NCBI RefSeq assembly: GCF_014876185.1 | Contig: NZ_JADALJ010000001.1 | Location: 124,001-188,000 of the forward strand | DNA: 64,000 bases | Source of the DNA: Rufibacter sp. LB8 | GTDB lineage: Bacteria; Bacteroidota; Bacteroidia; Cytophagales; Hymenobacteraceae | Direction: 5' to 3' | In this document: piece by piece, positions 41,371 to 51,200 of the stretch | Layout: each line of letters opens with the position of its first letter | Position numbering within the stretch: the first letter of the stretch is position 1 | Position numbers and translations under genes: made by a program | The notes under the pieces: generated by a model | The model's input: only the letters and a program-made list of their open reading frames with translations | What the model was told of the DNA's origin: nothing | Database searches by the model: none

Positions 41371-42474
41371 ATGGAAAACAGGCGCAAGCAAGACAAGCAG
41401 GAGGTGGTGCCCATTCAATCTGAGGGCTTCATTAAGGGACGAGGGGCGCAATACAATCCGGTTAACCCCTTTCTCAAGCAAGCCTATGTGAGCGACCATA
41501 TAGAAGGGTTGGACGAGCCGTGGGAGAAGCCGGGCGTCACACAATTCTTTCAGGAGCACCCTAAAAAGATAGTGAATGAGGTAAAGTCCCCTGACTTGGG
41601 TTTGTCCTATTCCATGAATCCGTACCAAGGCTGTGAACACGGCTGCGTTTATTGCTACGCCCGCAACACCCATGCCTATTGGGGGTACGGGGCGGGCCTT
41701 GATTTCGAGCAGAAAATCATCATCAAGGAGAACGCGCCCGCCCTGCTGCGGGCCCAGTTGGAGAACCCCAATTGGGTGGTCAGGCCCATCATGTTGGCGG
41801 GCAACACCGACTGCTACCAACCCATAGAGGCCAAGAAGAAAATCACCAGAGGCCTGCTGGAAGTCCTGCTGCAATACCGCCACCCGGTGAGCGTCATCAC
41901 CAAAAACGCGCTTATTCTCCGGGACCTGGATTTGTTACAGGAACTGCATGCCCACCAGTTGCTCCATGTGAACATCTCCATTACCACCTTGCAAGAGGAG
42001 CTTCGGCAAAAGCTGGAGCCCCGCACCGCTACCGGCGCCAAACGGCTGGCCGTGGTAGAGGCGTTGACCCAGGCCGGGTTACCGGTGAACGTGATGGTGG
42101 CGCCCATTATTCCCGGCCTCAACGACCATGAGGTGCCCGCCATTCTGGAGGCCTCGGCGCAGGCGGGGGCTTTGTCGGCGGCGTACACCATTGTGCGGTT
42201 GAACGGGGCGGTGGGCGAAACCTTTGAAGACTGGATTTACAAAGCCTTCCCAGACCGCGCCACAAAAGTTCTAGACCAGATCAAGGCCTGCCACGGCGGA
42301 AATTTAAACGATAGCCAGTTCGGGCGGCGCATGGTAGGGGAGGGGCAATGGGCCGAGACCATCAAATCGCTCTTTAAGATTTCGCTCAGAAAACATTTCA
42401 AGGACCGCATTATGCCCCCGTATGATTTCACGGCTTTCACCCCCAGAAAGGGCATACAGCTTTCTATGTTTTAA
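41371..42474 (+). CDS. PA0069-family radical SAM protein
   Basis: The 367-residue protein carries the radical SAM cluster motif at Cys88-x-x-x-Cys92-x-x-Cys95 (YQGCEHGCVYCYARNTH). The start GRGAQYNPVNPF, the following DYSMNPYQ-type context (LSYSMNPYQGC) and PIMLAGNTDCYQPIE are typical of the PA0069 group, which is related to the SplB-like (spore photoproduct lyase) fold. The reaction is not known. It is monocistronic. Confidence 0.92.
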   Translation: MENRRKQDKQEVVPIQSEGFIKGRGAQYNPVNPFLKQAYVSDHIEGLDEPWEKPGVTQFFQEHPKKIVNEVKSPDLGLSYSMNPYQGCEHGCVYCYARNTHAYWGYGAGLDFEQKIIIKENAPALLRAQLENPNWVVRPIMLAGNTDCYQPIEAKKKITRGLLEVLLQYRHPVSVITKNALILRDLDLLQELHAHQLLHVNISITTLQEELRQKLEPRTATGAKRLAVVEALTQAGLPVNVMVAPIIPGLNDHEVPAILEASAQAGALSAAYTIVRLNGAVGETFEDWIYKAFPDRATKVLDQIKACHGGNLNDSQFGRRMVGEGQWAETIKSLFKISLRKHFKDRIMPPYDFTAFTPRKGIQLSMF

Positions 42475-43038
42475 GGAACACAGACTTTTCTAGTTTTATC
42501 GGGCAAACCGCCATATAAACTTATAAAGCTGCGCTTTAACTGGCGGAACAGAAACCTCTGATAAGAAACAGGATGTGAAATATTGATACTTGTCTAGTGT
42601 CAGAATGGCAGTAGGGCTGTAAGCCTGAATGCCCCTTCAAAAACTGTCAGCCAAGAATAAAGCAGGAGCGATGGATTCTCGGGTAGGCGGTTTGGTAAGG
42701 TTCTTTCCTTTCCTCAGGAATTTGATCTATCTGAAAAACAGTGCCAAGGCCTTTGAAAAATGTTCCACGGGTTCATTCGCAGTTATTGGTACCGTTATTT
42801 AAGAAATTAGTAACCAAATGACTAAAGCATCTTACCGATAAATTTGCTTTAAGTACGAAAAAGGGAAGTAAGGGCGTTCTTTTAAAGACAGGGATGAACT
42901 AAGTATACGAAGTGAATTCTGGGAGGTTTTGAAGGCATGGCAGTATCCTTTGCCGGCCAGCTTTTTTTCAGGAGGCTTAGTGAAACAATCTGGCGGTTTG
43001 TATCTTTATGCAAAGGGAATTGACTTTAGCAACGCATA
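42475..43038. other. 564-bp gene-free region
   Basis: Nothing coding was seen. A -7-like TATCTTTA at 43001-43008, 31 bp before the GTG at 43039, may be the promoter of the next gene. Confidence 0.45.
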
Positions 43039-44166
43039 GTGGCAGGTAAGAATATCAAGCGCAGTTTCTTGTTTAAACTCATTGTGGCCTTGAACATAGG
43101 GGCGGCTGTGTTGCTGGTGGTGTCGCATTTTTCGTCTTACGTGAACCCGGCTGTTTTCTGGTCGGCCAGTTTGGTGGCCTTGACCTACCCCGTGCTGCTG
43201 CTGGTAAACGTGCTCTTTGTGTTGTACTGGCTCCTAATCAAAAGCCGCGCACTGTTCATTTCGTTGTTTGCCGTTTTGGTGGGGTTTGATAATTTGCGCA
43301 CCCAGATTCAGTTCAACCTGGCCCAGCCCGAGGTGCCCGCCCAGGCGCAGAAAACCCGCGTGCTCAGTTTCAACGCCCGCCTCTTTGACCTCTACAACTG
43401 GACCGGCAACCCCCTCACCCGTGAGAAGATTTTCAAGATGGTGCAAGACGAAGCGCCGGACATTGTCTGCTTCCAGGAGTTCTATACCTCGGCCAAGAAA
43501 GGACGCAACAACCTGGACACCCTGGTGCAGCTGCAGCCCGCCAAGAACCAACACGTGGCCTACACAGAAACCCTGCGCGGCACCGACCATTGGGGCATTG
43601 CCACGTTCAGCAAATACCCCATTGTGGGGCGCGGCAATATTCTGTTCAATGAGATCACCAACAACATCTGTATTTTTACAGACCTTAGAATAGGACAAGA
43701 TACAGTGCGGGTGTACAACGTGCATTTTCAGTCTAACCGGTTCAAGCGCGAAGACTATGAGTTCCTGGGTAACCCCAACGCCAAGCCCACCAATGATGAG
43801 AAAATCATGGCCTCGCGCAACATCTTGAAACGCCTGCAAGTTGGGGCTGTGAAGCGCGCGCAACAAGTGCAGGTGGTGGCAGAGCACATCAAGAAATCGC
43901 CGTATCCGGTCATTGTCTGCGGCGACTTCAATGACCCGCCGGCCTCGTTCACGTATAATACTATTAGCAAAGGCCTGCAAGACGCCTTTCTGCAGAGTGG
44001 CTGGGGATTGGGCAACACCTTCAACGGTTTGTTTTCTGTGTTAAGAATAGATTACATTCTGCATGACCGAAGGTTGGTGGGCTCGGGGTACAGAACTATC
44101 AGGCAGAACCTCTCAGACCATTACCCAATTGTCACCGATTTGTGGATGAAAAAGCCGCGAAAATAG
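43039..44166 (+). CDS. Membrane-anchored endonuclease/exonuclease/phosphatase (EEP) family protein
   Basis: The start is GTG at 43039; the next ATG would remove a transmembrane segment. The 375-residue protein has three N-terminal membrane segments (about 10-30, 37-60, 68-85) and an EEP catalytic domain from about residue 105: VLSFNARLFDLYNW, ICFQEFYT-like DIVCFQEF with catalytic Glu, VYNVHFQSNRF, VIVCGDFNDPP and the end LSDHYPIVTDL with His. Substrates of such proteins include nucleic acids, phosphoinositides and other phosphodiesters; the actual one is unknown. Confidence 0.9.
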   Translation: MAGKNIKRSFLFKLIVALNIGAAVLLVVSHFSSYVNPAVFWSASLVALTYPVLLLVNVLFVLYWLLIKSRALFISLFAVLVGFDNLRTQIQFNLAQPEVPAQAQKTRVLSFNARLFDLYNWTGNPLTREKIFKMVQDEAPDIVCFQEFYTSAKKGRNNLDTLVQLQPAKNQHVAYTETLRGTDHWGIATFSKYPIVGRGNILFNEITNNICIFTDLRIGQDTVRVYNVHFQSNRFKREDYEFLGNPNAKPTNDEKIMASRNILKRLQVGAVKRAQQVQVVAEHIKKSPYPVIVCGDFNDPPASFTYNTISKGLQDAFLQSGWGLGNTFNGLFSVLRIDYILHDRRLVGSGYRTIRQNLSDHYPIVTDLWMKKPRK

Positions 44167-44192
44167 CACCGGCTATTTAACGTAATAATGTT

Positions 44193-44233
44193 TCTGTTTT
44201 TGGGCTCATTTCCGGAAATGAGCCCGAAAACAG
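44193..44233. repeat. Hairpin repeat, copy 15
   Basis: tctgtttttgggctcatttcc / ggaaatgagcccgaaaacagg. It starts 27 bp after the stop at 44166. Confidence 0.92.
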
Positions 44234-44350
44234 GTTTTCTTTTCCAAGCAGATTTGGCGGTTTTAATAGGATGGGAATTCCAGTGAATTAGTAGGGAGAA
44301 TAACCGAATTAACCTGCCTTTTAGACATGGTTAAGTGTTGGACAGAGCTA

Positions 44351-45343
44351 TTACAGCACGTGCTTTTCGTTTTCAATCACGTTGTTCAGCGTCCATTCCA
44401 CGCGGCCCACGAAGTCATGCTCCCGCACCCGGCAATCTGCTTTGGTGCAGAGGCGGCAACTGGCCGGGGGCAGGCAAGGGTCCAGGTGCACGAAGAGTTC
44501 CACCACATCGCCCATTTCCTGCGTGATCTCCTCCTGCAGCGCGTCTACCTCTTTGTGTGATTCCTGCAGGTTAAAGTACCAGGGCAAGGTGAGGTGGCAG
44601 TCAATGTGCAGCTGACTGCCATATTTGATCACGCGCATGTTGTGCAGGTCAATCCAGTTGGGCCGGCGGCGAAAGTTGAGCACCGTAATGATGCGGACAA
44701 TCAACTGGTGGTCGGCCTCGTCCATTACCCCGGAGATGGAGTTCCTGACCAGGCCATATCCTGTGTATGTGATGAATGACCCGAAAATAATGGCCACCAC
44801 GGAATCCAGCCACAGCAAACCGGTGAAATAGATGCAGCCCAGCCCCAGTACCAGACCCGCGCTGGAATAGGCATCTGAAAGCAGGTGCTTGCCATTGGCA
44901 ATAATGGTGAGCGACGAAGACTGCGTGCCTCTGCGCACCAGGTAGCGCCCCGCTACGTAATTGACCAGCCCGGCCGCCGCCGTGAGGTAAATACCAATGT
45001 CCATCTGCATGATGGGCTCTGGGTACACCAGCGTGTAGATAGACTTGATGATAATGCCAATACCTGCCAGGGTGATGAGGGTGCCCTCAAGGCCAGAAGA
45101 GAGAAATTCTATTTTGCCATGGCCGTAGGGGTGGTCCTGGTCTTTAGGTTTGGCCGCCAGGTACACGCTGTACAGCGCAAAGCCACCCGTTATAAAATTG
45201 ATGATGGACTCCAGCGCATCGGTGAGAATGGCGTTGGAATTGGTAAGGAAGTAGGCCGTGAACTTAACCCCCAGCAGCAGCAGTGCCACCACTAGCATTA
45301 AGGCCATTAATCTAATACGGTCAGAAGCCGGGGTGGAGGGCAT
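44351..45343 (-). CDS. Cation diffusion facilitator (CDF) family transporter
   Basis: The 330-residue protein has the six-helix CDF layout, with the metal-site helix 2 (LTDALESIINFITG, where Asp and Asn bind) and helix 5 (GKHLLSDAYSSAG, with His and Asp), and the conserved DQDHPYGHGKIEF loop. The cytoplasmic C-terminal domain (about 210-330) ends with a Cys/His-rich segment (DPCLPPASCRLCTKADCRVREH), an added metal-binding site. It would export Zn, Fe, Mn or Co by proton exchange. The presence of Asp-Asn and Asp at these sites leaves the metal open. Confidence 0.92.
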   Translation of the reverse strand: MPSTPASDRIRLMALMLVVALLLLGVKFTAYFLTNSNAILTDALESIINFITGGFALYSVYLAAKPKDQDHPYGHGKIEFLSSGLEGTLITLAGIGIIIKSIYTLVYPEPIMQMDIGIYLTAAAGLVNYVAGRYLVRRGTQSSSLTIIANGKHLLSDAYSSAGLVLGLGCIYFTGLLWLDSVVAIIFGSFITYTGYGLVRNSISGVMDEADHQLIVRIITVLNFRRRPNWIDLHNMRVIKYGSQLHIDCHLTLPWYFNLQESHKEVDALQEEITQEMGDVVELFVHLDPCLPPASCRLCTKADCRVREHDFVGRVEWTLNNVIENEKHVL

Positions 45344-45493
45344 AAACAGGCGAATGCGGAAAATTTCCTGCTAACAGAGGCAACACACAGAAATAGGCCT
45401 CAAACCCAGGCAGGCGTAAAGGCGAAAGAATGCTGAGAACAGGCCAAAAATACCCGTAAAAAGCGTTTTGGAACGTGGGAGAGAATGGGTTCT

Positions 45494-45577
45494 TTAGAAG
45501 ATAAGCCCAATCAGCCAGGCTACCAAAGACGCCAGCAGGCCCAAAAAGAAAAACAGGAAGCCCAGTATAGGTTGCAT
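45494..45577 (-). CDS. 27-residue hydrophobic membrane peptide
   Basis: ATG at 45577, TAA at 45494. The sequence MQPILGFLFFFLGLLASLVA continues WLIGLIF. It is a single membrane-spanning peptide with no charged residue. It lies 153 bp upstream of the CDF gene on the same strand. The frame is complete and strongly biased to hydrophobic codons, but short length leaves doubt. Confidence 0.45.
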   Translation of the reverse strand: MQPILGFLFFFLGLLASLVAWLIGLIF

Positions 45578-45747
45578 GGCAATTCAGTTGGTTTAGGTAA
45601 AGATAGTATTTACTTTTAGATGCAACAACATCTTTGAAATATTCACCGGCCCGGTAGTAGGTTATTGTGTCATAATTTCTACTTTAGCTGTTTCTACATT
45701 AATTTTGCATCACGTAACGCTATACTCCTTTACCAGTACCCATTTTT

Positions 45748-45939
45748 ATGAATACCGTGGTCAAAAAGAAAGTTGCCGGAATGCCCATTGAGACATTGCT
45801 GAAAAACAGCCATGAAATACCGGTAGACAATGCAGCCGTTAACCAATGCTTCGCCAAACTGCAGGCGCTGCGGCAAACCTACATGGTGAGCCCCCTGAAA
45901 GGAAGCAATGTGTTTGTCTTGCCGCGTCTCAAAAAGTAA
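45748..45939 (+). CDS. Small hypothetical protein, 63 residues
   Basis: The product (MNTVVKKKVAGMPIETLLKN and onward) is basic and probably helical, with a Cys in NQCFAKLQALRQTYM. It ends GSNVFVLPRLKK. No family is recognised. The start ATG follows an AT-rich leader. It is monocistronic. Confidence 0.5.
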   Translation: MNTVVKKKVAGMPIETLLKNSHEIPVDNAAVNQCFAKLQALRQTYMVSPLKGSNVFVLPRLKK

Positions 45940-46105
45940 GCTCAGATAGCGCAAATGCCTAACCAAGTCATTTTTGTAGATGATCTGGTAGAAGTAGCTT
46001 CTGTTTGAACTGGGGCTAGGCACAATCTTTCTTAGGAAGGTTCTCTTGATTCTTACGTCAAAATAGGCCCAGGGAAGCATAGCCCTGAAATCAACTTAAC
46101 GCATA

Positions 46106-46155
46106 AAGTCCCGTTTTCGGGCTCATTTCTGGAAATGAGCCCGAAAACGGGACTT
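46106..46155. repeat. Hairpin repeat, copy 16 (24-bp arms)
   Basis: aagtcccgttttcgggctca plus tttc and its inverse. It begins 20 bp after the stop of the regulator at 46175 (minus strand). Confidence 0.95.
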
Positions 46156-46174
46156 CGTTTTTTACTTCTTCGGC

Positions 46175-46822
46175 TTAGTCTATAAGTCCCTGCTGTATGG
46201 CGAACTTGATAAGCGTGGCGGTGTTGCGGGCCTTGGTCTTCTCAATGAGGTGCTGCCGATGACTCTCAATGGTACGCTTACTGGCGAAAAGTTTGTCCGC
46301 AATTTCTGCGTTGGTGTAACCTTCGGCTATAAGGCGCAGCACTTCCATCTCCCTTCTTGACAACTCCGGCGACGGTTTCTGGAACCCCTCAGGAGTGGCG
46401 CCATCCACGGGGGAGCGGTTGAGTAATTTAAGCGCTACTTCAGAGCAGATAAAGCTGTTGTTGCTGGCCACCGTTTTAATGGCGTGCACCAGTTCATCTC
46501 GGCCGGCCGTTTTGAGCACAAAGCCGGTGGCGCCAGAGGCACGTACTTTGTGTACATAGCTTTCCTGGTCTAACATGGTGAGCACCAGAGCCTTCACGTC
46601 TGGGTGTTTTTCCTGGAGGTGCTTGAGCGTTTCAAACCCATCCATCACGGGCATGTTCAAGTCCAGCATCACCACGTCTGGCGCGGTGGTTTTCAAGAGT
46701 TCCAACAGTTCCTGGCCGTTGGCGGCCTCACCAATGATCTGAATAGACCTTTCCGATTTTAACAGTGATTTTAACCCGTCTCTAATGATGGTGTGGTCAT
46801 CCACCAATACTACCTTTACCAT
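46175..46822 (-). CDS. NarL/FixJ-type (LuxR-HTH) response regulator
   Basis: The start was set at 46822 (MVKVVLVDDHTIIRDGLKSL), where the receiver begins; an upstream ATG adds 27 residues. The 215-residue protein has a receiver domain with acidic pocket DDH, phospho-acceptor Asp in VVMLDLNMPVMDG, Thr and Lys of LTMLD and LKTAG, and a C-terminal LuxR-type HTH (LSRREMEVLRLIAEGYTNAE; SKRTIESHRQHL). It is a DNA-binding regulator. A likely partner is the multi-PAS kinase encoded 1.4 kb away on the same strand, whose HisKA_3-type core pairs with this regulator class. Confidence 0.95.
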   Translation of the reverse strand: MVKVVLVDDHTIIRDGLKSLLKSERSIQIIGEAANGQELLELLKTTAPDVVMLDLNMPVMDGFETLKHLQEKHPDVKALVLTMLDQESYVHKVRASGATGFVLKTAGRDELVHAIKTVASNNSFICSEVALKLLNRSPVDGATPEGFQKPSPELSRREMEVLRLIAEGYTNAEIADKLFASKRTIESHRQHLIEKTKARNTATLIKFAIQQGLID

Positions 46823-47036
46823 ACCTTTCTGAAAAAATAAGCCATTCCCTTGTCTGGGTGAATTTATAATGGACCTTGGGTGAACGTGGTGCCCACAAAC
46901 CAATACATTACTTATACGAATTTAATATGTTTGACTCACCAATTTCCAATTAGGTTACAGAATAATTGGAATTCAGTATTAATACGAGTACGCTAATTGG
47001 GTATTAATGACATACTTAATGCCAGTTTCACCGTGT

Positions 47037-47476
47037 ATCTTTGTTAAGTAGAGACAGTTACGGGGTTGGAGGTCTTTTCTGTTGGTTTTATAATTTTTCT
47101 ATACGGTCAAGGCGGCTTTTAGGCGGGCAATTTGCACAGAACCGGTAGGCAGCAGGTGGGGGGGCGGGGATTATGATGTCCACCCATACTGGGTCTGTGC
47201 AAATTACGGCTTCTTCTGGCGGGGGGGCACGTCTCAGGAGAAAGTATGGTTCATGTGAGATTCAGACGTGTGGGCTCTTTAATGAAAGTGGCTGGTTTCC
47301 TTGGGGTTATGAGGAAGAAGCTAAGTGGCATTGAAAATTGTTGCGCATGCGCTCACCCTTTAGCACGAAGGCTATAAAAAGTGCTAACCCCGCAGTTCAA
47401 CCCACTTATAACGGGTCAAATAATAAATTGTCAGGTTTTTGTTTGTATCTAATAAATTTTATAATTTCAAAAAAAA
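47037..47476 (+). other. Leader region with promoter box, inverted repeat and G-tracts
   Basis: An exact -7 box TATCTTTG lies at 47037-47044. It is followed by about 430 bp before the STAS gene. Within this, aatttgcacaga (47129-47140) and tctgtgcaaatt (47194-47205) are exact 12-bp inverted repeats around a loop with a G-rich tract (ggtggggggg). A second G7 run lies at 47220-47226. No ORF is convincing. It could be a structured leader of the STAS gene or a separate small RNA. Confidence 0.45.
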
Positions 47477-47818
47477 ATGTCTATGGAGATTATCATTGAA
47501 GAAGAACCAACGGCTTACATCCTGCGGTTACGGGGGGAATTGGACGCTTCTACCTGCCTGGAGGTAGACAAACAAATTGAGATTGCCATGACCAAGTCTG
47601 TGGAGCACTTATGGGTAGACTGCCAGGAGTTGCGTTACATTTCTTCGGCGGGTCTGGGCGTGCTTATTTCCCACCTGGGTACCTTGGAGGCCCGCAGCAT
47701 CAGCCTGGTGCTGTACGGCATGAGCAGCCAAATCAAGAACGTGTTTGAACTGCTGGGGCTTCACCACCTCATGACCATTGTGCCGTCTAAAGAAGACGCC
47801 CTCATGCAATTACGCTAG
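47477..47818 (+). CDS. STAS-domain protein (anti-anti-sigma factor type)
   Basis: The 113-residue protein is a single STAS domain. The phosphorylatable Ser lies in the conserved LRYISSAGLGVLISH. Preceding strand LWVDCQEL and start MEIIIEEEPTAYILRLRGEL match the family. STAS proteins of this type bind an anti-sigma kinase or other partner and are switched by Ser phosphorylation. No partner kinase/phosphatase of the RsbW/RsbU type is visible next to it. It is flanked by a two-component regulator and a PAS kinase on the opposite strand. Confidence 0.92.
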   Translation: MSMEIIIEEEPTAYILRLRGELDASTCLEVDKQIEIAMTKSVEHLWVDCQELRYISSAGLGVLISHLGTLEARSISLVLYGMSSQIKNVFELLGLHHLMTIVPSKEDALMQLR

Positions 47819-48060
47819 CCTATGCGATAACATTACTCCTCTCTTTTTTTCTTACCAATCCCGCTTCCTGTATTGATTTCTTTCTTCAGCCTGCTGGCAT
47901 AAACCAGGGTTAGGCACAAACTATTTTGCTCTGGCCTTGGCGCCTGCTGATAAAATACCGGCGAAGGCAATTTCTCTTCTGTTCAGGTCTTTTGAATTAT
48001 CCACTTGTTGCTGGATTTCTGGCAAAGTTTAATTTGAGTCGAAGGTAAATCACTGCCCGA

Positions 48061-48106
48061 TTTCCGTTTTCGGGCTCATTTTCAGAAATGAGCCCGAAAA
48101 CGGGAA
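48061..48106. repeat. Hairpin repeat, copy 17
   Basis: tttccgttttcgggctcatt then agcccgaaaacggga; the exact reverse orientation of the copy 7 core. It lies between convergent genes (STAS and the kinase). Confidence 0.93.
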
Positions 48107-48283
48107 TTCTTATCTTTTTACTTCTTGGCTGACGTTTCTGGAGCGGCTTATAGGTGATCCAGCAAAACTCTTTATGGGTTTTACCTTGCATCGTCATACC
48201 CTATGCTTTTTTAGCCAAGGCAGTTCTGCTAAGAGCCCACGCATAACGGAGCTGGCCTTACTGCACACAAGTACACGCCTGAT

Positions 48284-51200
48284 TTAATGCGGGAATTCTA
48301 TGGTCACGGTAGTGCCTTCGCCAGCGGCTGAGTGTACCTGCATGGTGCCTTGTAAAAGCTTCACCCTGTATCTGATGGTGGTCAGGCCAATGCCTTTGGA
48401 AGTGGAGGCGCGCTCCAGCATGGAAGGCGGCATGCCCTTGCCGTTGTCGGCCACCCGCACCCGCACGGCAGTGCCGGTGTCCACTACCTGCACCAAGGCC
48501 TCCGTGGCTTCGGCGTGTTTCATCACGTTGTTGAGGAGTTCCTGCACAAACCGGAACAGGTGCGTCTCAATTTCATAGTCGGTGGGGGTGTCAAAGCCTG
48601 TGATCACGCACTGCACCGTAAAGGAGCCGGTTGACAAGCGGGTGGCCAGGTCTTTGAGCGCAGATCGCAGCCCGAAGTCCTCCAAAACCCTGGGAATCAA
48701 CTCATGGGCCAGCGTTCGGGTTTCTTTGATGGCGCCTTCCAGAAAGCTGTAAACCTTTTCAAAGGGGTCTTTCAAGTCTTCCTTTTCTGGTATTTTGTCC
48801 TTGATTTCCTCCAGGTTGAGTTTGGCGGCGTAGAGCAACTGGGCCAGGCTGTTGTGCAGGGCTTCGGCAATGCGTTTGCGCTCCTCGTTCTGGGTGGTGA
48901 GCACCGCATCCATAATGGCTTTTTGCTGCTGTAATTTATGTTTCGTTTCGGCGGTTTGCTTCAATTTCTGGCTAGTGGTGTCACGTATGATGCCCAGAAT
49001 GCCAGAAACTTCTTTCTCAGCGGTGAATAAAGGTGTTAGGCTAATCTCAAAGGACCTTTCATCTGGCAAGAACGGGAAGCTGGTGAGAGTGAGGGGCTTT
49101 CCCATCAGAACGCGCTTAAGTTTCTGAAGTAGGCGGCCGTGGGCCTGACCTGCCAAAACTTGCTCAAGGGAGCGGCCCAGCATGCCGGCTCTCTCTTGGG
49201 AAGTGAACTGCTCCATGGCTTTGTTCCAGGCGGTCACGGTCAAGTTATTGTCCAGGGCGACGATGCCGTGCAAATGGGTTTCCAGCAGATTTTCTGAGAA
49301 TTCCTTCTCCAGGGTCAGTTTTTCCTGGGCTTCCTGCAAATCTGTGATATCAATTCCGAAGGCGATGCCCAAATTGTTCTGCACATCCAGAAACCCGTAG
49401 TTCTGAAAATAAACCTGCTTGCCTTGGTAGTCAAAAGCGGCGGTAAAACTTCTGATTTGCCCCGAGAGCACGTCTTGAATGTTGTCCCGTAGAAACGGGA
49501 AAACCTTATAAATGCTTTTGCCTACCAGTTCATTGTCCGCAATACCAACGCTGCGTAATCCATTTCCCCTAATATCCTGGTAGTTTCCTTGTTTGTCAAT
49601 AAGGGCCAACACCAGGGGCAGGTTTTGCAACAGTTGGTTAAGAACCATGGTCTGGAACTGCACCTCGGCTTCTGCTTTCTTCTGCTCGGTAATGTCCAGG
49701 CAGAAACCAATGCCGCCGCCGGTGGCGTGGTCATGCAAAAAGTAATTCTGTTTGTAGATGGTTTCGCCGTTTACCTCTGCCTGGGCCACAAACACCTCTG
49801 TGTTGCCTTTGAGCACGGTCTCAATGTTGGGGACAATGCTAGGGTTCACCTCGGTGATTAAGCGGCCTTCCAGTTCATGGTCTTGGTAGCCAATGTTCTG
49901 CAAACCAGAACCCACCGCCTGCGTAATGCGCCCTTCCTTGTCTATGCGCCAGATAATGACCGGCAGATTCTGGAGAATGGCGGAAATAGTATTGTCTTTC
50001 TGCCGCAGGTCTTCCTCGGCTTTGAGTTTCTGGGTGATATCTTGGGCAGTGCCCACCAATTGAATAGGCACGCCGGAAGCGCCGCGCTTGAACACCGTCT
50101 CCCGGAAAAAAATGTTACGCCAGGTGCCTTCCTTGTCTTTGATGCGCACCAGTGACTCCAGAAATTTACCGTCTTGGACCTCAGCAAACCGCTGGCGGCG
50201 CTCAAACAGCAGATGGGCATCTTCGGGGTGATACAGAGAGTCCAGTAAATCACGGGGGTGGCCTTTCACGTCTGCGTCTGTGTAGCCCAGAAAAGCCAGA
50301 AAATTGCGGTTGGTGTACAGGTTGCGGCCATGCACCAGGTCTTCCACGTAAATAAAATCAGGCATGGCCTCGGCCATTTTGGAGAGGAGCAGTTGGCTTT
50401 CCTGCAGTTTCTCATTGGCAATGCGCTGCTGGGTCACGTCTTCAAAGGTGAGCACAAAGCCATCGTCTAATTTCACGGCCACGCAGTTAAGCCAGTGGTC
50501 TTTGCCGTTCTTGCTGAAACGGGTGGTGAAGGTGGCGGGCTGTCCGTTTTCCACTACCTGAATCGCCGTGTAAAAATGGCCGTCGGGCAGCAGGGCGGGG
50601 TACAGTTCCATCAACTTATGGCTGCGCAACTGGTCTAGGGTGTAATCCAGGAAAAGCTCGGCGGTTTTGTTGAGCAGCACCCACTCAAAATCAAGCAGCG
50701 TGCCGTCTTGGTTGCGCACCGCCTTGAACACCTGTATGGCATTGAGGGAACTGTTGATGACAGCCGATAAAGTAGCTTCTTTGTACGAAAGGGCCAGGTG
50801 CGCCTCTTTCTGTTCAGAGATGTCTACAAACGCAATGCGTACCTGGTTTGGGTGGTTGTCATGGCGCAGCAAGATTCCCTCTAAATGCACGTAGTACGCA
50901 TAGCCTGAAGTTGCCAAGATGCGCAGGTCTACCGTTTGCGGGCCGTTGGAGAGCAGCATCTTTTTGAAGAACCCGTAGTACGCGTCAAGGCTGTCTGAAT
51001 GAATGAACTGGCTGAATCGGCGCGAAAGCAGTTGCTTTTCATCGGCGGCCAGCAATTCTACACCTTTGGCATTGGCTTCCTCAATCAGGCCGTGTTCATC
51101 TAGGGTCACGTACCCAAACGGCGATTGGTGGTAGAGGTCTTTGTATTTGGCGGTGGCGGCTTCCAGGTCTTGCGTGGCCAGTTGCAGTTGGTGGTTCTGC

